Positions 34,506-44,336 are shown, counted from the stretch's first letter. The stretch: 64,000 nucleotides of DNA from Planctomycetaceae bacterium (GCA_018699955.1 JABISG010000040.1:1-64000), one strand, 5' to 3'. Program-made: numbers and translations. Notes: generated by a model from the sequence alone, not told the origin.

Positions 34506-36005
34506 ATGCTTCGCATTCTTGGCAGCCGAAAGACTCTCTGCAACGGAATCACGCGGCGTGATTTGTTGCACGTTGGAGGCGTCGGTGCGCTCGGTTTGGG
34601 GCTGGGTGACCTGTTGCGAGCAGAAACCGCGAAGCAGCGGACACCCGCCCGCCCCGACGGACAGGCCAAAGCATGCATATTTCTCTTCTTGTTCGGGTCG
34701 CCGCCGCAGCACGAAACGTTCGATCCCAAGCCGGATGCTCCGCGCGAAATTCAGGGCGAAATGCAGTCGATCGAAACGGCTTTGCCCGGCCTGCGAATCG
34801 GCGAGGGGTTGCCGCAAATCGCCGGCATTGCCGATCGCCTCACCGTCGTGCGTTCGATGACACACCAGTATCCCATTCACTGCTGCGCCTACGTCATGAG
34901 CGGCATGCCGAAATACAGCATCCCGCTGGAAACGAAGCCCCGCGCACCGGAACACTGGCCGTTTATGGGGTCGGTGGTCGACTATTTAGATGGTGTAAAG
35001 TCCGGCGTGAAGTCCCCGGTGATGCCACGCAACATGGGGCTGCCCTGGAGATTCTGCTCACGCGGAAGCTCATCGAACCAAGCCGGACCTTACGGCGCAT
35101 TTCTGGGCAATGGGTACGATCCCTTCTGGACCGATTTTGAAGGGGCCGGCACCACGGTTGTTCCAAAACTTAATGCCGACTCGCAGACGGAAAAGGTTCT
35201 CGATCCGCATGCAGGAATTGAATCGTCCGCCCGCTTTCGGCTCGCACCGGGCTGCGGGTTGCCGAAGGATATCTCATCGCGGCGGTTTGATGCCCGGCGA
35301 CATCTGCTCGCGCAGTTCGATACGGCGCGTCCCGGAATTGATCGACTCGCTGCCGTCGCCGACTATGACGAACATCAGCAGCGCGCATTTTCGCTGATCG
35401 GATCGAACCGCATTCGACAGGCGCTGGATGTCCAACGCGAGAAGGCGGCGTTACGGGAACGGTATGGCATGACGCTCTTCGGTCAATCCTGCCTGGCCGC
35501 CAGACGGTTGGTCGAAGCGGGAGCACGGTTCGTCACCATCTTCTGGGACCCGTTCGGGCCGCATGGGGCATCGGTGTGGGACACGCATTCCAACCATTAC
35601 CCGCGTTTGAAAAACTATCTGCTGCCGGTCTTCGACCAAAGTTATTCGGCCCTCATCGGTGATCTCGACGAGCGGGGACTCCTCGACGAAACGCTGGTTC
35701 TGTGCACGAGCGAGCACGGCCGCACGCCGAAAATCGATTCAAAACCGAAAGGGGCTGCCCGGCATCATTGGTCGCGTGCTTACTCGTCGGTCTTTGCCGG
35801 CGGAGGAATGGCCCGAGGACGTGTTGTCGGTCGCACCGACGCCATCGCCGGCGACGTCGTCGATACTCCCGTGTCCCCCAAAGACATGCAGGCGACAACG
35901 TTTCGGCTGCTCGGTTTCGACGAACACGCCACCGTCCCCGACCATCAAGGCCGCCCCTATCCCATCGCCGGCGATGGTCGGCATCGCCCGGAATTGCTTG
36001 GTTAG
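34506..36005 (+). CDS. second DUF1501 Tat-exported protein
   Basis: 499 residues with a twin-arginine signal (ITRRDLLHVGGVGALGLGLG). The DUF1501 core is present: ACIFLFLFGSPPQHETFDPK, LVEAGARFVTIFWDPFGPHG, WDTHSNHYPRLKN, LVLCTSEHGRTPK, HWSRAYSSVFAGGGMARG. It differs from the first copy at many positions, so it is a distinct paralogue and not a recent duplicate. It stands alone, without an adjacent DUF1549/1553 gene, divergent from the Gfo/Idh/MocA gene. Presumed periplasmic. Confidence 0.92.
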   Translation: MLRILGSRKTLCNGITRRDLLHVGGVGALGLGLGDLLRAETAKQRTPARPDGQAKACIFLFLFGSPPQHETFDPKPDAPREIQGEMQSIETALPGLRIGEGLPQIAGIADRLTVVRSMTHQYPIHCCAYVMSGMPKYSIPLETKPRAPEHWPFMGSVVDYLDGVKSGVKSPVMPRNMGLPWRFCSRGSSSNQAGPYGAFLGNGYDPFWTDFEGAGTTVVPKLNADSQTEKVLDPHAGIESSARFRLAPGCGLPKDISSRRFDARRHLLAQFDTARPGIDRLAAVADYDEHQQRAFSLIGSNRIRQALDVQREKAALRERYGMTLFGQSCLAARRLVEAGARFVTIFWDPFGPHGASVWDTHSNHYPRLKNYLLPVFDQSYSALIGDLDERGLLDETLVLCTSEHGRTPKIDSKPKGAARHHWSRAYSSVFAGGGMARGRVVGRTDAIAGDVVDTPVSPKDMQATTFRLLGFDEHATVPDHQGRPYPIAGDGRHRPELLG

Positions 36006-36037
36006 AAATCGCTGACGATTCTGCGAACGCAACCAAA

Positions 36038-36061
36038 TCCCGCCGGCCGCGTCCTGCGGGA
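36038..36061. terminator. hairpin between convergent genes
   Basis: TCCCGC (36038-36043) pairs with GCGGGA (36056-36061) in the 68-base gap between converging stops. No strong T tract. Confidence 0.45.
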
Positions 36062-36073
36062 ATCGCACGACTT

Positions 36074-37078
36074 TCATGTGTTACCGACGGCCAAATCGCG
36101 GCCGGCAACTAACGCAGCCATCTTGCGGTCGGCGACCGAGCGGTGCAGCATCCAAAAACCGCAGTCGGGATGCACCCATTTCACGCGATCGGCCCCCAAC
36201 ACTTCCACGCCTCGATCAATTCGGCGGGCAACTTCCTCAGGCGTTTCGACTTCGTTGTCCTTAATGTCGATCACGCCCAGCCCCAACGAAATGGACGGTT
36301 TCAGGTCGCGAAAGACGTCCAGCTCTTCGTCTCCACGCCGCGCGAATTCCAGAACGAGATGATCGCATGCGAGTGCGTTGAAGAATGGCAACAGGTCCCG
36401 AAAGAATCCCTGTTGAATTGTTTGCCCGCCGTAATTGCCAAAGCAGAGATGCACTCCTGTTTCTCCCTGCGCCCCCGACAGCACTTTATTGATTCCCGCT
36501 GCTGCAATTTCTGCGTGCTGTGGGCTGCCGGGCAAGTTGGCTTCATCGACTTGCAACACCGTCGCATCGATCCGTTCCACCTGCCGACGCAGCACATCGG
36601 CAATCGCCAGCACAAGTTCGTTCAGATCTCCGTAGTGCGTGTCGAGCAGCGTTCTCGCCAGCATGTACGGGCTGGTGACCGTGAACTTCAACGGCGATCT
36701 GGTGAGACGACTCACGCTGTGATGGTCCGCCTGCAGATCGAGTTCCCCTTCATCAATCGCAGTACGCACCACCCCGGCCGGCTTTGCCCGAAATCCGAAT
36801 CCCGACTTCTCGCGAAACGCATCCAGCTCGGCACGCGACAGTTTCGTGCCGACCCCCTCAAGGGGGCGCACGAAATAATCGATCATGCCGTTGGTTTCCG
36901 GGTGGCTGACATCGAACCGCGACAATTCACCGTCGGCAATCACATCGATTCCCGCAAGTTCCTGCGACTTCATCACGACCATCACCGCGTCGCGCAGATT
37001 CATCGAATTCGGATACGCCCGCAACCATTCGGGAACCGGGTAGCTGCCGACGACTGTCGTTTGGATTTGTTGTGACAT
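36074..37078 (-). CDS. MetE-C-terminal-like methyltransferase (cobalamin-independent methionine synthase family)
   Basis: 334 residues corresponding to the C-terminal catalytic barrel of MetE. VVGSYPVPEWL opens the barrel, and DVIADGELSRFD, VDEANLPG, VHLCFGNYGG and WVHPDCGFW carry the expected zinc ligands (His, Cys, Glu, Cys). It lacks the MetE N-terminal half, as in archaeal core-MetE and in related methyltransferases. Likely role: transfer of a methyl group to a thiol, homocysteine or a similar substrate; which donor it uses is not clear. Cytoplasmic. No folate or methionine genes are nearby. Confidence 0.85.
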   Translation of the reverse strand: MSQQIQTTVVGSYPVPEWLRAYPNSMNLRDAVMVVMKSQELAGIDVIADGELSRFDVSHPETNGMIDYFVRPLEGVGTKLSRAELDAFREKSGFGFRAKPAGVVRTAIDEGELDLQADHHSVSRLTRSPLKFTVTSPYMLARTLLDTHYGDLNELVLAIADVLRRQVERIDATVLQVDEANLPGSPQHAEIAAAGINKVLSGAQGETGVHLCFGNYGGQTIQQGFFRDLLPFFNALACDHLVLEFARRGDEELDVFRDLKPSISLGLGVIDIKDNEVETPEEVARRIDRGVEVLGADRVKWVHPDCGFWMLHRSVADRKMAALVAGRDLAVGNT

Positions 37079-37217
37079 GGTTCAGTTTCGTAAGGAAATT
37101 TTATGTGATGAATCGCGACGGATTTTCCGGTCGCTTCAATTCTCAGTTGATGGGTGCCAGTGGCACCCAATCCCTGAACCGGAAATGAACATGATATATG
37201 GGTTGATCAATTTATCC

Positions 37218-38456
37218 TCAATCAGCTTCAACGACACCGGAAATCCGTTTGCTCGTAGCATCGACCGATTCGACGCGGCTATTGATCCGTCCGCGGGCCA
37301 GCCAGGTAATAATTTCTTCTCCGCGCGAGACGTCGTCGGCATCTCGCAAAATCGTGTCGGATTGACTCTTGTACGTGACCGAATAACCTCGGCTCAATAC
37401 GTTCAACGGACTGACTGCGTTCAGCCGCGCTGCTGCTTCGGTGAAGCTACGGCGATCGGTCTCGACGCGGCGAATGGCTGCTCGGCGCAATCGCTCAGCC
37501 GTTTCATCGACGCGCGCGGTTAAATCGTGAACGCGTTCGAGCGGATGCACGAAGACTCGGCGACTGGCAATTGCTTCGAGTTCCAGGCGGGCGCGTTGCG
37601 CTTGCGCCCGCAACAGCGAACCGAGGCGCTCACGCTGTTGCCTCAAGTACTCGGTCACCTCATCGCGATTCGGCACGACCAGTTCGGCCGCCTCGCTTGG
37701 CGTGAGGGCGCGGCGGTCGGCGACGAGGTCGGCAATCGTGACGTTGATCTCGTGTCCCACTGCGCTGATGACCGGAACCCGACAATCGAAAATCGCACGT
37801 GCAACCACCTCTTCATTGAACGCCCACAGGTCCTCCAGACTCCCGCCGCCGCGACCAGCAATCACCACATCGACGTCGGGGATCTCATGCACCATTCGCA
37901 ACGCGGCGGCAATTAGTTCGGCGGCACCTTGGCCCTGGACGGCCACCGGAACAATTACGATGTCGGCCGTCTGCCAGCGGCGGGTAATCACCTGCAGCAT
38001 GTCGCGAACCGCTGCGCTGCTGGGGCTGGTGATCAAGGCGATTCGCCGCGGGAACGATGGCAACGGTCGTTTGCGGTCGGGATCGAACAGCCCCTCTGTC
38101 GAGAGTTTCTCCTGCAATTGGCGAAACGCCAACTCCAGCGCGCCGACTCCCTGCGGGATCAACTGCTCGACGATGAGCTGATACGTTCCCCGTGCCTCGT
38201 AAACCTCAATCGCCCCGGTTGCTACCACTTCCAAGCCATCGTGAAGATCGAACTTTACGCGAGATGCCCGGCTGCGCCACATGACGGCGCGCAATTGAGC
38301 CGAATCGTCCTTCAATGTGAAGTAGACGTGTCCCGAACCGGCCCGCGTGCAATTGGAGATTTCGCCTACAACCCATGCGGACGGCCAGTTCGCTTCCAAC
38401 AGATCTTTGACCTGCCGGGTGAGTTCTGAAACCGTGAGTGCGCGTGGCGCGTTCAT
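37218..38456 (-). CDS. xseA: exodeoxyribonuclease VII large subunit
   Basis: 412 residues. An N-terminal OB-fold (LTVSELTRQVKDLLEANWP, WVVGEISNCTRAGSGHVYFT) is followed by the catalytic domain: RIALITSPSSAAVRDML, VVIAGRGGGSLEDLWAFNEE, PVISAVGHEIN, DLVADRRALTPSEAAELV. The C-terminus is helical, as expected for small-subunit contacts, and ends with LSRGYSVTY. The enzyme degrades single-stranded DNA with the small subunit XseB. No xseB-like frame lies immediately downstream (37078-37218). Its ATG overlaps the stop of the upstream TIM-barrel gene, so the two are cotranscribed. Confidence 0.95.
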   Translation of the reverse strand: MNAPRALTVSELTRQVKDLLEANWPSAWVVGEISNCTRAGSGHVYFTLKDDSAQLRAVMWRSRASRVKFDLHDGLEVVATGAIEVYEARGTYQLIVEQLIPQGVGALELAFRQLQEKLSTEGLFDPDRKRPLPSFPRRIALITSPSSAAVRDMLQVITRRWQTADIVIVPVAVQGQGAAELIAAALRMVHEIPDVDVVIAGRGGGSLEDLWAFNEEVVARAIFDCRVPVISAVGHEINVTIADLVADRRALTPSEAAELVVPNRDEVTEYLRQQRERLGSLLRAQAQRARLELEAIASRRVFVHPLERVHDLTARVDETAERLRRAAIRRVETDRRSFTEAAARLNAVSPLNVLSRGYSVTYKSQSDTILRDADDVSRGEEIITWLARGRINSRVESVDATSKRISGVVEAD

Positions 38457-39241
38457 ACCCGACTGACCTGCTTCAAGTAACTGACTGCCCGCGCGGCGTC
38501 GCCGGCGCGGTCGTCACCGCCAACCCGGTCAATCGAAAACCAACCGCGATAGCCCGTTTCGTCAATCAATGCCAGGAGTTCATCCCAGACGACTTCTCCA
38601 CGTCCGACGGCGACTTCGACGCCGAGTCCATCGATGTCGCTGACGGCGTCGCGAACCTGTACGTGTGCCAGGAAGTTATGCAACGGAGCGACCGCAGAAG
38701 CCGGATCGTGGCCCGACATCACCTGTACGGCCGGATCGAAGTTGACGCCGATCGGCCCTTCGGTGACGCTGGAAAGCAATTGGGCGACGCGCTCGGCCGA
38801 ATCACGGCCGGGAGTCAATGCCACGGTCACGCCCTCGCGGTTTCCGAACCGTGCCAGATCATTCAGGATCTCCAACAGTCCCGAAAAGTCCTCCGATTCC
38901 TGCTCAGTCGGAATCGTCCCCAGCCGAACGGTCACGATACCCGCTTTCAACTGGTAGGCGAATTGCATCACCTTTTTTACGGCGCTAATTCGCTCGTCCA
39001 AACGCATTGGTTCCTGTAGCGAACCACGTGTGGGGAAAGCCAGCGATGCCACCGACAGATTCAGTTCGCGCAGTCGGTGCAGTAACTGGCGGCGTCCTGT
39101 TTCCGATAGTTCTGTCGGTTTCAACCCATCGCGAGCATCAATCTCGATGCCTGCTGCCCCAGATTGCGCGACGGGTAGCAGCGACTGAGTTAACGATTGC
39201 GGAAAGCAGTGTTGTGCGATTGCAATGCGACGAAGCGGCAT
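38453..39241 (-). CDS. sugar phosphate isomerase/epimerase-like TIM barrel
   Basis: 262 residues of the xylose-isomerase-like TIM-barrel superfamily: GAAGIEIDARDGL, LRELNLSVASLAFPTRG, TVRLGTIP, VTVALTPGRD, GVNFDPAVQVMSG, HVQVRDAV and GYRGWFSIDRVGG. The metal-ligand Glu seen early in many members reads IEID here; the mid-barrel Glu is replaced by Thr-Pro (ALTPG), so activity is uncertain. No signal peptide. ATGA overlap with xseA, an unrelated function, suggests simple operon packing. The family name is secure and the reaction is not. Confidence 0.8.
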   Translation of the reverse strand: MPLRRIAIAQHCFPQSLTQSLLPVAQSGAAGIEIDARDGLKPTELSETGRRQLLHRLRELNLSVASLAFPTRGSLQEPMRLDERISAVKKVMQFAYQLKAGIVTVRLGTIPTEQESEDFSGLLEILNDLARFGNREGVTVALTPGRDSAERVAQLLSSVTEGPIGVNFDPAVQVMSGHDPASAVAPLHNFLAHVQVRDAVSDIDGLGVEVAVGRGEVVWDELLALIDETGYRGWFSIDRVGGDDRAGDAARAVSYLKQVSRV

Positions 39242-39553
39242 CGAGCCCTCTCTTGTTCAAGACCGAAGGAAAAACTTAAACGCAGGTCGGGGGAGAGATC
39301 ATCCATGTCACAATCGCAAAACATCCTACGACTGATAGCATTGCCCGTCCCCCTACAACCGTCAGAAGGCGTTCTCGAGTCAACGGTTTCGAGCAGCACC
39401 CTCTTGCCGGACGAATAAGGAACAGTGGCGCGACCGTTGCGGTTCGATTACTCTGACTAAACCGCACTCTTTTGCGATGCTGCAAGATGCACTCAACTCG
39501 TCACAAGCCCGCAAAGTCTGCAATCCCAACCCTCCAACGACCATTGTGACTGC
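39242..39553. other. divergent intergenic region
   Basis: About 312 bases between the divergent TIM-barrel and the 1003-residue exported protein. I see no gene and no clear promoter boxes; short frames here have no ribosome binding site. Confidence 0.45.
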
Positions 39554-42500
39554 ATGATAACTATAGCGGCAGCCAGCTGCTACCTTGCCCTGGCGGGGCT
39601 GATGCCCGCCGCGACCGAACACGATCCGTTCACCGGTCCCGTCGAGGTGTTGCGTTATTCGTTCGATAATGAGGACGAACTCAACGTTCAGCCGGGCTTA
39701 TGGCAGCCGCGCGGGTGGACGCGCCGCAAGGGGGCCGAGTTTCCCAGTTATGTGAAAACTGGAATTGACCAAAAACGTGGCCACGATGGCGACCGCAGCT
39801 TGCGGTTTAACGTGAATGGCGGACAGGCGATCAACTATTCGCCCGCGGTAAATATCGACTCGCTTCATTCCTACGTTTTTCAGGGGTACATTCGCACGCA
39901 GTTGCTGAAGAACGATGCGGCGTTGCTATCGGTTTCGTTTCTCAACCACAAACGCCAGCGGGTGCAACGGTTCCTTAGCCAGCCTGTTTCCGGAACACAC
40001 AAAGATTGGGTGCGCGTTCGCATCGGCCCCATTGCGCCCCGGGACGATGTTCGATTCGTCGTGATTGGCTGCCATCTGTCGCACGGCAAGAAAATGGACA
40101 TCGCAGGCACGGTGTGGTTTGACGAATTGTTTCTGGGCAAGCTCCCGCAACTCTCGCTCGTCAGTAATTTTCATACGCATTTCAAGCAACGGTTCGCGCC
40201 GATTGAAATCACGGCCAATGTCAGCGGACTCGATCTCGACTCGCTTTTCAAACTCACCGTCGATTCTCAGTCGGAAGTGATTGAGACGCTTGTTCTAGGG
40301 GACATTCCGGATGAGTTGAAAGCGAAGATGGCCGAACACGCGCCGCCGTTGTCCGATCAGGCAAGCATCAGGCTTGAACGGGAAGGGCGGTGGAATCTGA
40401 CCGACAACGATCGCAGTTTTCTCGTCATTCAGGAAGATGCCAGGGCGCTGGCTGTTTATGACACCAGAAGTCCCTTTTCCCTGCAATTGAAAATTATGGA
40501 CGGCGGCGGAAAAACGATTGACGAAACCACGTTTCCACTCGATGCTACTCCCCCGGAACGAGGCACAGTGACAGCCGAGACAGCGGAAAAACGCGACCCC
40601 AAAACGTGGAAGCTCAAGGCGAAAGAATACGGATACTACCGGGTCCAATCGTCACTCGATCGGGACGGCGTTATCATCATTCAAAAACATACTTCATTTG
40701 CCGTCATCGAACTCACCGATCAAGTGCGTCGCGGCGAATTTGGTTGGTCGATCCAGAAGAATGTCAGCCAGATTTCGCCGCGCGAACTGGCCGACGTTGC
40801 CGAACAAGCCGGTATCAATTGGCTGAAACACCCCGTTTGGAAGTCCGCCTACTCCAAGAACCAGAAGGACACCGCACAAGTGGCGGAAATGTTCGACCGA
40901 CTGGCGCATCGCGGCGTGACTCCCATCGGGCTGTTGAGCGATCCTCCAGCGGAGATCCGCAAGAAGTTTGCTCGGGATTGGACCGGCGTTAGTGAGATTT
41001 TCGCTCTGCCTCGGAGCTCCTGGTCTCCCTGGCTGGAGCCGGTTATTGCCCGCTACTCTTCGAACGTCCAGAACTGGCAGTTGGGTGATGATGAAGACAC
41101 CAGCTTCGTCGGAATGGCCACTCTGCCCCAGACGATTCTCAATGTAAAACGTGAATTCGACCGCATCGGACGCAACACGCAGATTGGCATTCGTTGGAAC
41201 TGGAAAACGCCCCTGCCATCAGGCCGCGGAATGCCCCAGACTTTCCTTTCCTTCGACGACATGAACCCGGAATTTGAAGATGAAGACGACGAGGAAGAAC
41301 CCCCGCGACCGCTGACCGGCCCGCAATTGATCGAGCGGCTCCAGGCGATGCCCCGCACGGGCGGTCATCCGCGATGGGTGTTGATCGAACCGCAAAGGGG
41401 CAAACTGACACCCGAAGAACGTGGTGCCGATCTCGTCAAGCGAATGGTCTCCGCAAAAATTGGCGGTGCCGATGCCATCTTCGCGACCAATATTTTTCAC
41501 GCCGAGTACGGGTTGCTGCAACCGGTCGGTTCGCCCGGCGTGCTGTTTCTCCCCTGGCGAACAACTGCGTTGGCGTTGCAAGGGGCAACGTTTCTCGGTT
41601 CATTCAATCTGCCGGGAGGTAGCACAAACTTTGTCTTTGCTCGGGACACCGAAGTGGTGTTGATTATCTGGAACGATGACGAAGACATAACGGAAGAAAT
41701 CTATCTGGGCGAAAAGAGCCGTATCATTTCCACGGACCTCTGGGGACGCAAGCGACGGGCGGCGGTAAGCGAAACCACAAACCGGCAAGTCCTCCAGGTC
41801 ACTTCGATGCCGCAAATTATTCGTGGGTGCTCGAAACCGGTCGCCGAGTGGAGATTGGCTGCCCAATTCCAGGAGCCACGTCTTCCAAGCGCCACAGGCA
41901 AGCATCCCAATGCCATCATCGGTCGCAATACGTTTTCGCAAGGTCTGAGCGGAACAGCGAAGATCAAAGTTCCGCCCGAATGGAAAATCGAACCCTCAAA
42001 CTGGCCAATCCAACTGGGGCCGGGTGAAAAACTCAACCTGCCGATGGAGTTAAGCATCCCGCCAAACACCAGCCTGGGAAACGCGGTTCTGGCCATCGAC
42101 TTTGAGATCGACGCGGACATCGTCCACAACTTCCGTGTCTACCGGCCGATTGAAATCGGGCTGGGGGATGTCTTTATGCATGTCGTTGATCGCAAGCTTC
42201 CCGATGGGCGCCTTGAAATCGAGCAGATCATCGTCAATCGAACGTTTCCGCAAGAAATTCTCGACTTCAATTGCAATCTGTTCGCAAGAGGAAATCGACG
42301 CCAGAAAAAACGCGTTTCCCGGATGGGCAACGGTAAGACCCCCAAGAGATACTATCTTCCGAATGCGGATTCTCTCCGTGGCGTGGAACTCTGGTTGCGG
42401 GCAGAACAAATCGACGGTCGACGACTTCTTAACTTTCGCTGGACTGTTGGGAAGTACTGGGACCTGCCCCAAGAGGAATTCGACGAAATGATCAAGCAGT

Positions 42501-42565
42501 TGTACGAGGAATTGGATAAGCCGCCCAAACGGTCACAGCAGAAGTTGGATGAGCCGGCTAAGTAG
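39554..42565 (+). CDS. large exported protein of unknown function with a glycosidase-like middle region
   Basis: 1003 residues. The N-terminus (MITIAAASCYLALAGLMPAA) is a possible signal peptide, though it lacks a basic n-region and no ribosome binding site is evident. Residues about 30-190 look like a carbohydrate-binding-type beta-sandwich (VLRYSFDNEDEL, GDRSLRFNVNGG, GTVWFDELFLGK). The middle (about 400-740) has the strand-helix pattern of a TIM barrel (AEQAGINWLKHPVW, GVTPIGLLSD, NWQLGDDED, TQIGIRWNW) with an acidic run near 575. A beta-rich C-terminus follows. I recognise this as a type common in planctomycetes but cannot name the family or catalytic residues. Confidence 0.65.
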   Translation: MITIAAASCYLALAGLMPAATEHDPFTGPVEVLRYSFDNEDELNVQPGLWQPRGWTRRKGAEFPSYVKTGIDQKRGHDGDRSLRFNVNGGQAINYSPAVNIDSLHSYVFQGYIRTQLLKNDAALLSVSFLNHKRQRVQRFLSQPVSGTHKDWVRVRIGPIAPRDDVRFVVIGCHLSHGKKMDIAGTVWFDELFLGKLPQLSLVSNFHTHFKQRFAPIEITANVSGLDLDSLFKLTVDSQSEVIETLVLGDIPDELKAKMAEHAPPLSDQASIRLEREGRWNLTDNDRSFLVIQEDARALAVYDTRSPFSLQLKIMDGGGKTIDETTFPLDATPPERGTVTAETAEKRDPKTWKLKAKEYGYYRVQSSLDRDGVIIIQKHTSFAVIELTDQVRRGEFGWSIQKNVSQISPRELADVAEQAGINWLKHPVWKSAYSKNQKDTAQVAEMFDRLAHRGVTPIGLLSDPPAEIRKKFARDWTGVSEIFALPRSSWSPWLEPVIARYSSNVQNWQLGDDEDTSFVGMATLPQTILNVKREFDRIGRNTQIGIRWNWKTPLPSGRGMPQTFLSFDDMNPEFEDEDDEEEPPRPLTGPQLIERLQAMPRTGGHPRWVLIEPQRGKLTPEERGADLVKRMVSAKIGGADAIFATNIFHAEYGLLQPVGSPGVLFLPWRTTALALQGATFLGSFNLPGGSTNFVFARDTEVVLIIWNDDEDITEEIYLGEKSRIISTDLWGRKRRAAVSETTNRQVLQVTSMPQIIRGCSKPVAEWRLAAQFQEPRLPSATGKHPNAIIGRNTFSQGLSGTAKIKVPPEWKIEPSNWPIQLGPGEKLNLPMELSIPPNTSLGNAVLAIDFEIDADIVHNFRVYRPIEIGLGDVFMHVVDRKLPDGRLEIEQIIVNRTFPQEILDFNCNLFARGNRRQKKRVSRMGNGKTPKRYYLPNADSLRGVELWLRAEQIDGRRLLNFRWTVGKYWDLPQEEFDEMIKQLYEELDKPPKRSQQKLDEPAK

Positions 42566-42705
42566 TTGCAGTTACCCTGCGTTTGCAGTGTTTTACTTGG
42601 CGCGATTGTGACCCACCCGCGCATCGACGGTGCAGCATTGCAGTGACGCTTGGGGTTGGCATAATCAAGCAGAACGGCCGCACCGAATTCCGGGAGTTTA
42701 TCCGC

Positions 42706-43521
42706 GTGTCAACGATTCAAGACGTTGCCCAATTGTTGGAAACACTTGCCCCGCTTGGGTTGGCCGAGGAGTGGGATAACGTCGGATTGCTGGTCGGCGA
42801 TACGGCGACGGAAGTTTATCGCGTGATGACTTGTCTGACGCTCACTCCCGACGTCGCCGAAGAGGCAATCGACAAACGTGTCGAATTGATCGTCAGCCAC
42901 CATCCGATTCTCTTTCGCCCTGTCCAACGGCTGACGGCGGATTCCTACGATGGTCGCATGCTGCTCGAATTGATAGCCGCCTGCGTTGCCGTCTACAGTC
43001 CGCACACCGGTTACGATAGCGCGAAAGAGGGCATCAACCAGCAACTGGCTGAGTTATTCGGTCTGTGTGATGTCGCGCCGTTGCGGTTGCTGAAAACGGT
43101 GGATCACGATTCCGCCGACGCGACTTCAGAATCCGTTGGATCGGGACGTTTCGGTCGGCTTCCCGAACCGATTCCGCTCGCCGAATTCAACCGGCTGGTC
43201 AAACGATTGCTGCACCTCGACACGCTGCAGTTTGTCGGAGACGAACAGGCGATGGTGGAAGGGGTCGGCATAGCCTGCGGATCGGCCGCTGAGTTTCTTC
43301 CCGATGCCGTTCGCAATAACTGCCAGGTTTTGCTCACCGGCGAGGCGCGTTTTCACAGCGCATTGGAAGCGGCCGGTCTGGGGACCAATCTGGTTCTCGT
43401 TGGGCATTATGCCAGCGAACGTCCCGCCGTCGAACGCCTGGCAGAAATGATTGCCGCCGGGCTGCCTCACCTGACCGTCTGGCCGAGCGAATCGGAATCC
43501 GATCCGCTACAATGGGCCTGA
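42706..43521 (+). CDS. Nif3-like dinuclear metal-centre protein
   Basis: I choose the GTG at 42706 with GGGAG nine bases upstream; it opens at STIQDVAQLLETLAPLGLAE, the family's normal beginning. The longer frame to 42583 adds unrelated residues. 271 residues. The motifs are EEWDNVGLLVG, VELIVSHHPILF (two metal ligands), VYSPHTGYDSAKEGIN (His and Asp) and VLVGHYASERPAVE (His and Glu near the C-terminus). This is the GTP-cyclohydrolase-I-type-2/Nif3 family, hexameric with two metals, of unsettled function. Start of a group running plus-strand with the DUF983 gene. Confidence 0.9.
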   Translation: MSTIQDVAQLLETLAPLGLAEEWDNVGLLVGDTATEVYRVMTCLTLTPDVAEEAIDKRVELIVSHHPILFRPVQRLTADSYDGRMLLELIAACVAVYSPHTGYDSAKEGINQQLAELFGLCDVAPLRLLKTVDHDSADATSESVGSGRFGRLPEPIPLAEFNRLVKRLLHLDTLQFVGDEQAMVEGVGIACGSAAEFLPDAVRNNCQVLLTGEARFHSALEAAGLGTNLVLVGHYASERPAVERLAEMIAAGLPHLTVWPSESESDPLQWA

Positions 43522-43628
43522 CGGTAACTGGTCATCGACATTGCCCGTTATCCATCGACGGACTTTCATCGCTTGCGGTTTAGCGGCCCCAGACGACTCC
43601 GAAACGCATTGAACTGACGGAACCCAAC

Positions 43629-44003
43629 GTGCAGAAACAACCGTTCGGCGTGTTACTCAAGCGAGCCGCGCGGCTCGCTTGCCCGCGTTGCGGCGAGGGG
43701 CGATTGTTTGCCGGCTTCTTCCGCATGCACACGCGCTGCGACAACTGCAATTTGAAGTACGAACGCGACCACGGATATTTTCTGGGTTCCACGTACATCA
43801 ACTACGGGCTGACCGCAGTGACCATCACCGTGTCGTACATCGTTCTGCATTTCATGCTGGAAATCGACAATCGCACGTTGGCTGTGCCGTTGACCGCCAT
43901 CAGCGTGGTGGTTCCACTGCTGTTTTTCCGATACGCGCGGTCGCTTTGGCTGGCGATGGACTGTTTCTTCGACACCACCGGTTTTGAATCGGACGATGGC
44001 TAA
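43629..44003 (+). CDS. DUF983 membrane protein with zinc ribbon
   Basis: 124 residues, starting with GTG. A CPRCGEG motif near residue 18 and CDNC near residue 37 form a zinc ribbon, then YERDHGYFLGSTYINY and two hydrophobic helices (about 58-77 and 83-100). This is the DUF983 pattern, often found beside cytochrome oxidase genes, as here. Likely an inner-membrane protein involved with the respiratory chain or its assembly. It converges with the oxidase cluster. Confidence 0.85.
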   Translation: MQKQPFGVLLKRAARLACPRCGEGRLFAGFFRMHTRCDNCNLKYERDHGYFLGSTYINYGLTAVTITVSYIVLHFMLEIDNRTLAVPLTAISVVVPLLFFRYARSLWLAMDCFFDTTGFESDDG

Positions 44004-44009
44004 TCGCGG

Positions 44010-44037
44010 CGCACATCGCTTGCGGTTTCGCAGTGCG
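44010..44037. terminator. candidate hairpin between convergent genes
   Basis: CGCAC (44010-44014) pairs with GTGCG (44033-44037), and inside it TGCG pairs with CGCA around GTTT, with a bulge on the left. It lies in the 57-base convergent gap. The phrase ATCGCTTGCGGTTT in it also occurs near 43568, so it may be part of a dispersed repeat. Confidence 0.4.
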
Positions 44038-44060
44038 GGCAGCCCATGAGCGGCGTCAGA

Positions 44061-44336
44061 CTATTCGCTCGCGTCGATTTCGTTCGGTTCAACAGGGTCG
44101 TGCGGCTTCTTCGACAACCGGTAGAACCCGATGCCGAATCCCGTCAACACGGTGGTCGGCATCGCCAGCATAAAAAGAATGCTGTACATGTAGGCTCGCG
44201 ACCGCGCCTCGCCGGCGCTGTCGTTCGCTGCTTTGCACATGGGACATGCCATCGCACTGTCCATCGTCGCAGGAGCCGACAACAGACCAAAAAAACAGAT
44301 GGCGATCAACAACAACCGTCGCACGTTTTTACCCAC
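44061..44336 (-). CDS. small membrane protein at the end of the cox cluster
   Basis: 91 residues from a GTG start. A signal-like hydrophobic stretch (RRLLLIAICFFGLLSAP) is followed by ACPMCKAAND, then a second hydrophobic helix (SILFMLAMPTTVLTGFGIGF) and a charged tail. The CPMC pair could bind a metal or form a disulfide on the outer face. It lies just downstream of the DUF420 gene. It is probably a real gene because of its consistent membrane topology and position; function unknown. Confidence 0.7.
   Translation of the reverse strand: MGKNVRRLLLIAICFFGLLSAPATMDSAMACPMCKAANDSAGEARSRAYMYSILFMLAMPTTVLTGFGIGFYRLSKKPHDPVEPNEIDASE

Noticed and set aside
36143..37075. 310-codon plus-strand open frame
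   Set aside because: It lies entirely opposite the MetE-like gene, whose zinc-ligand motifs are intact. The plus-strand translation is His/Arg-rich with no domain.
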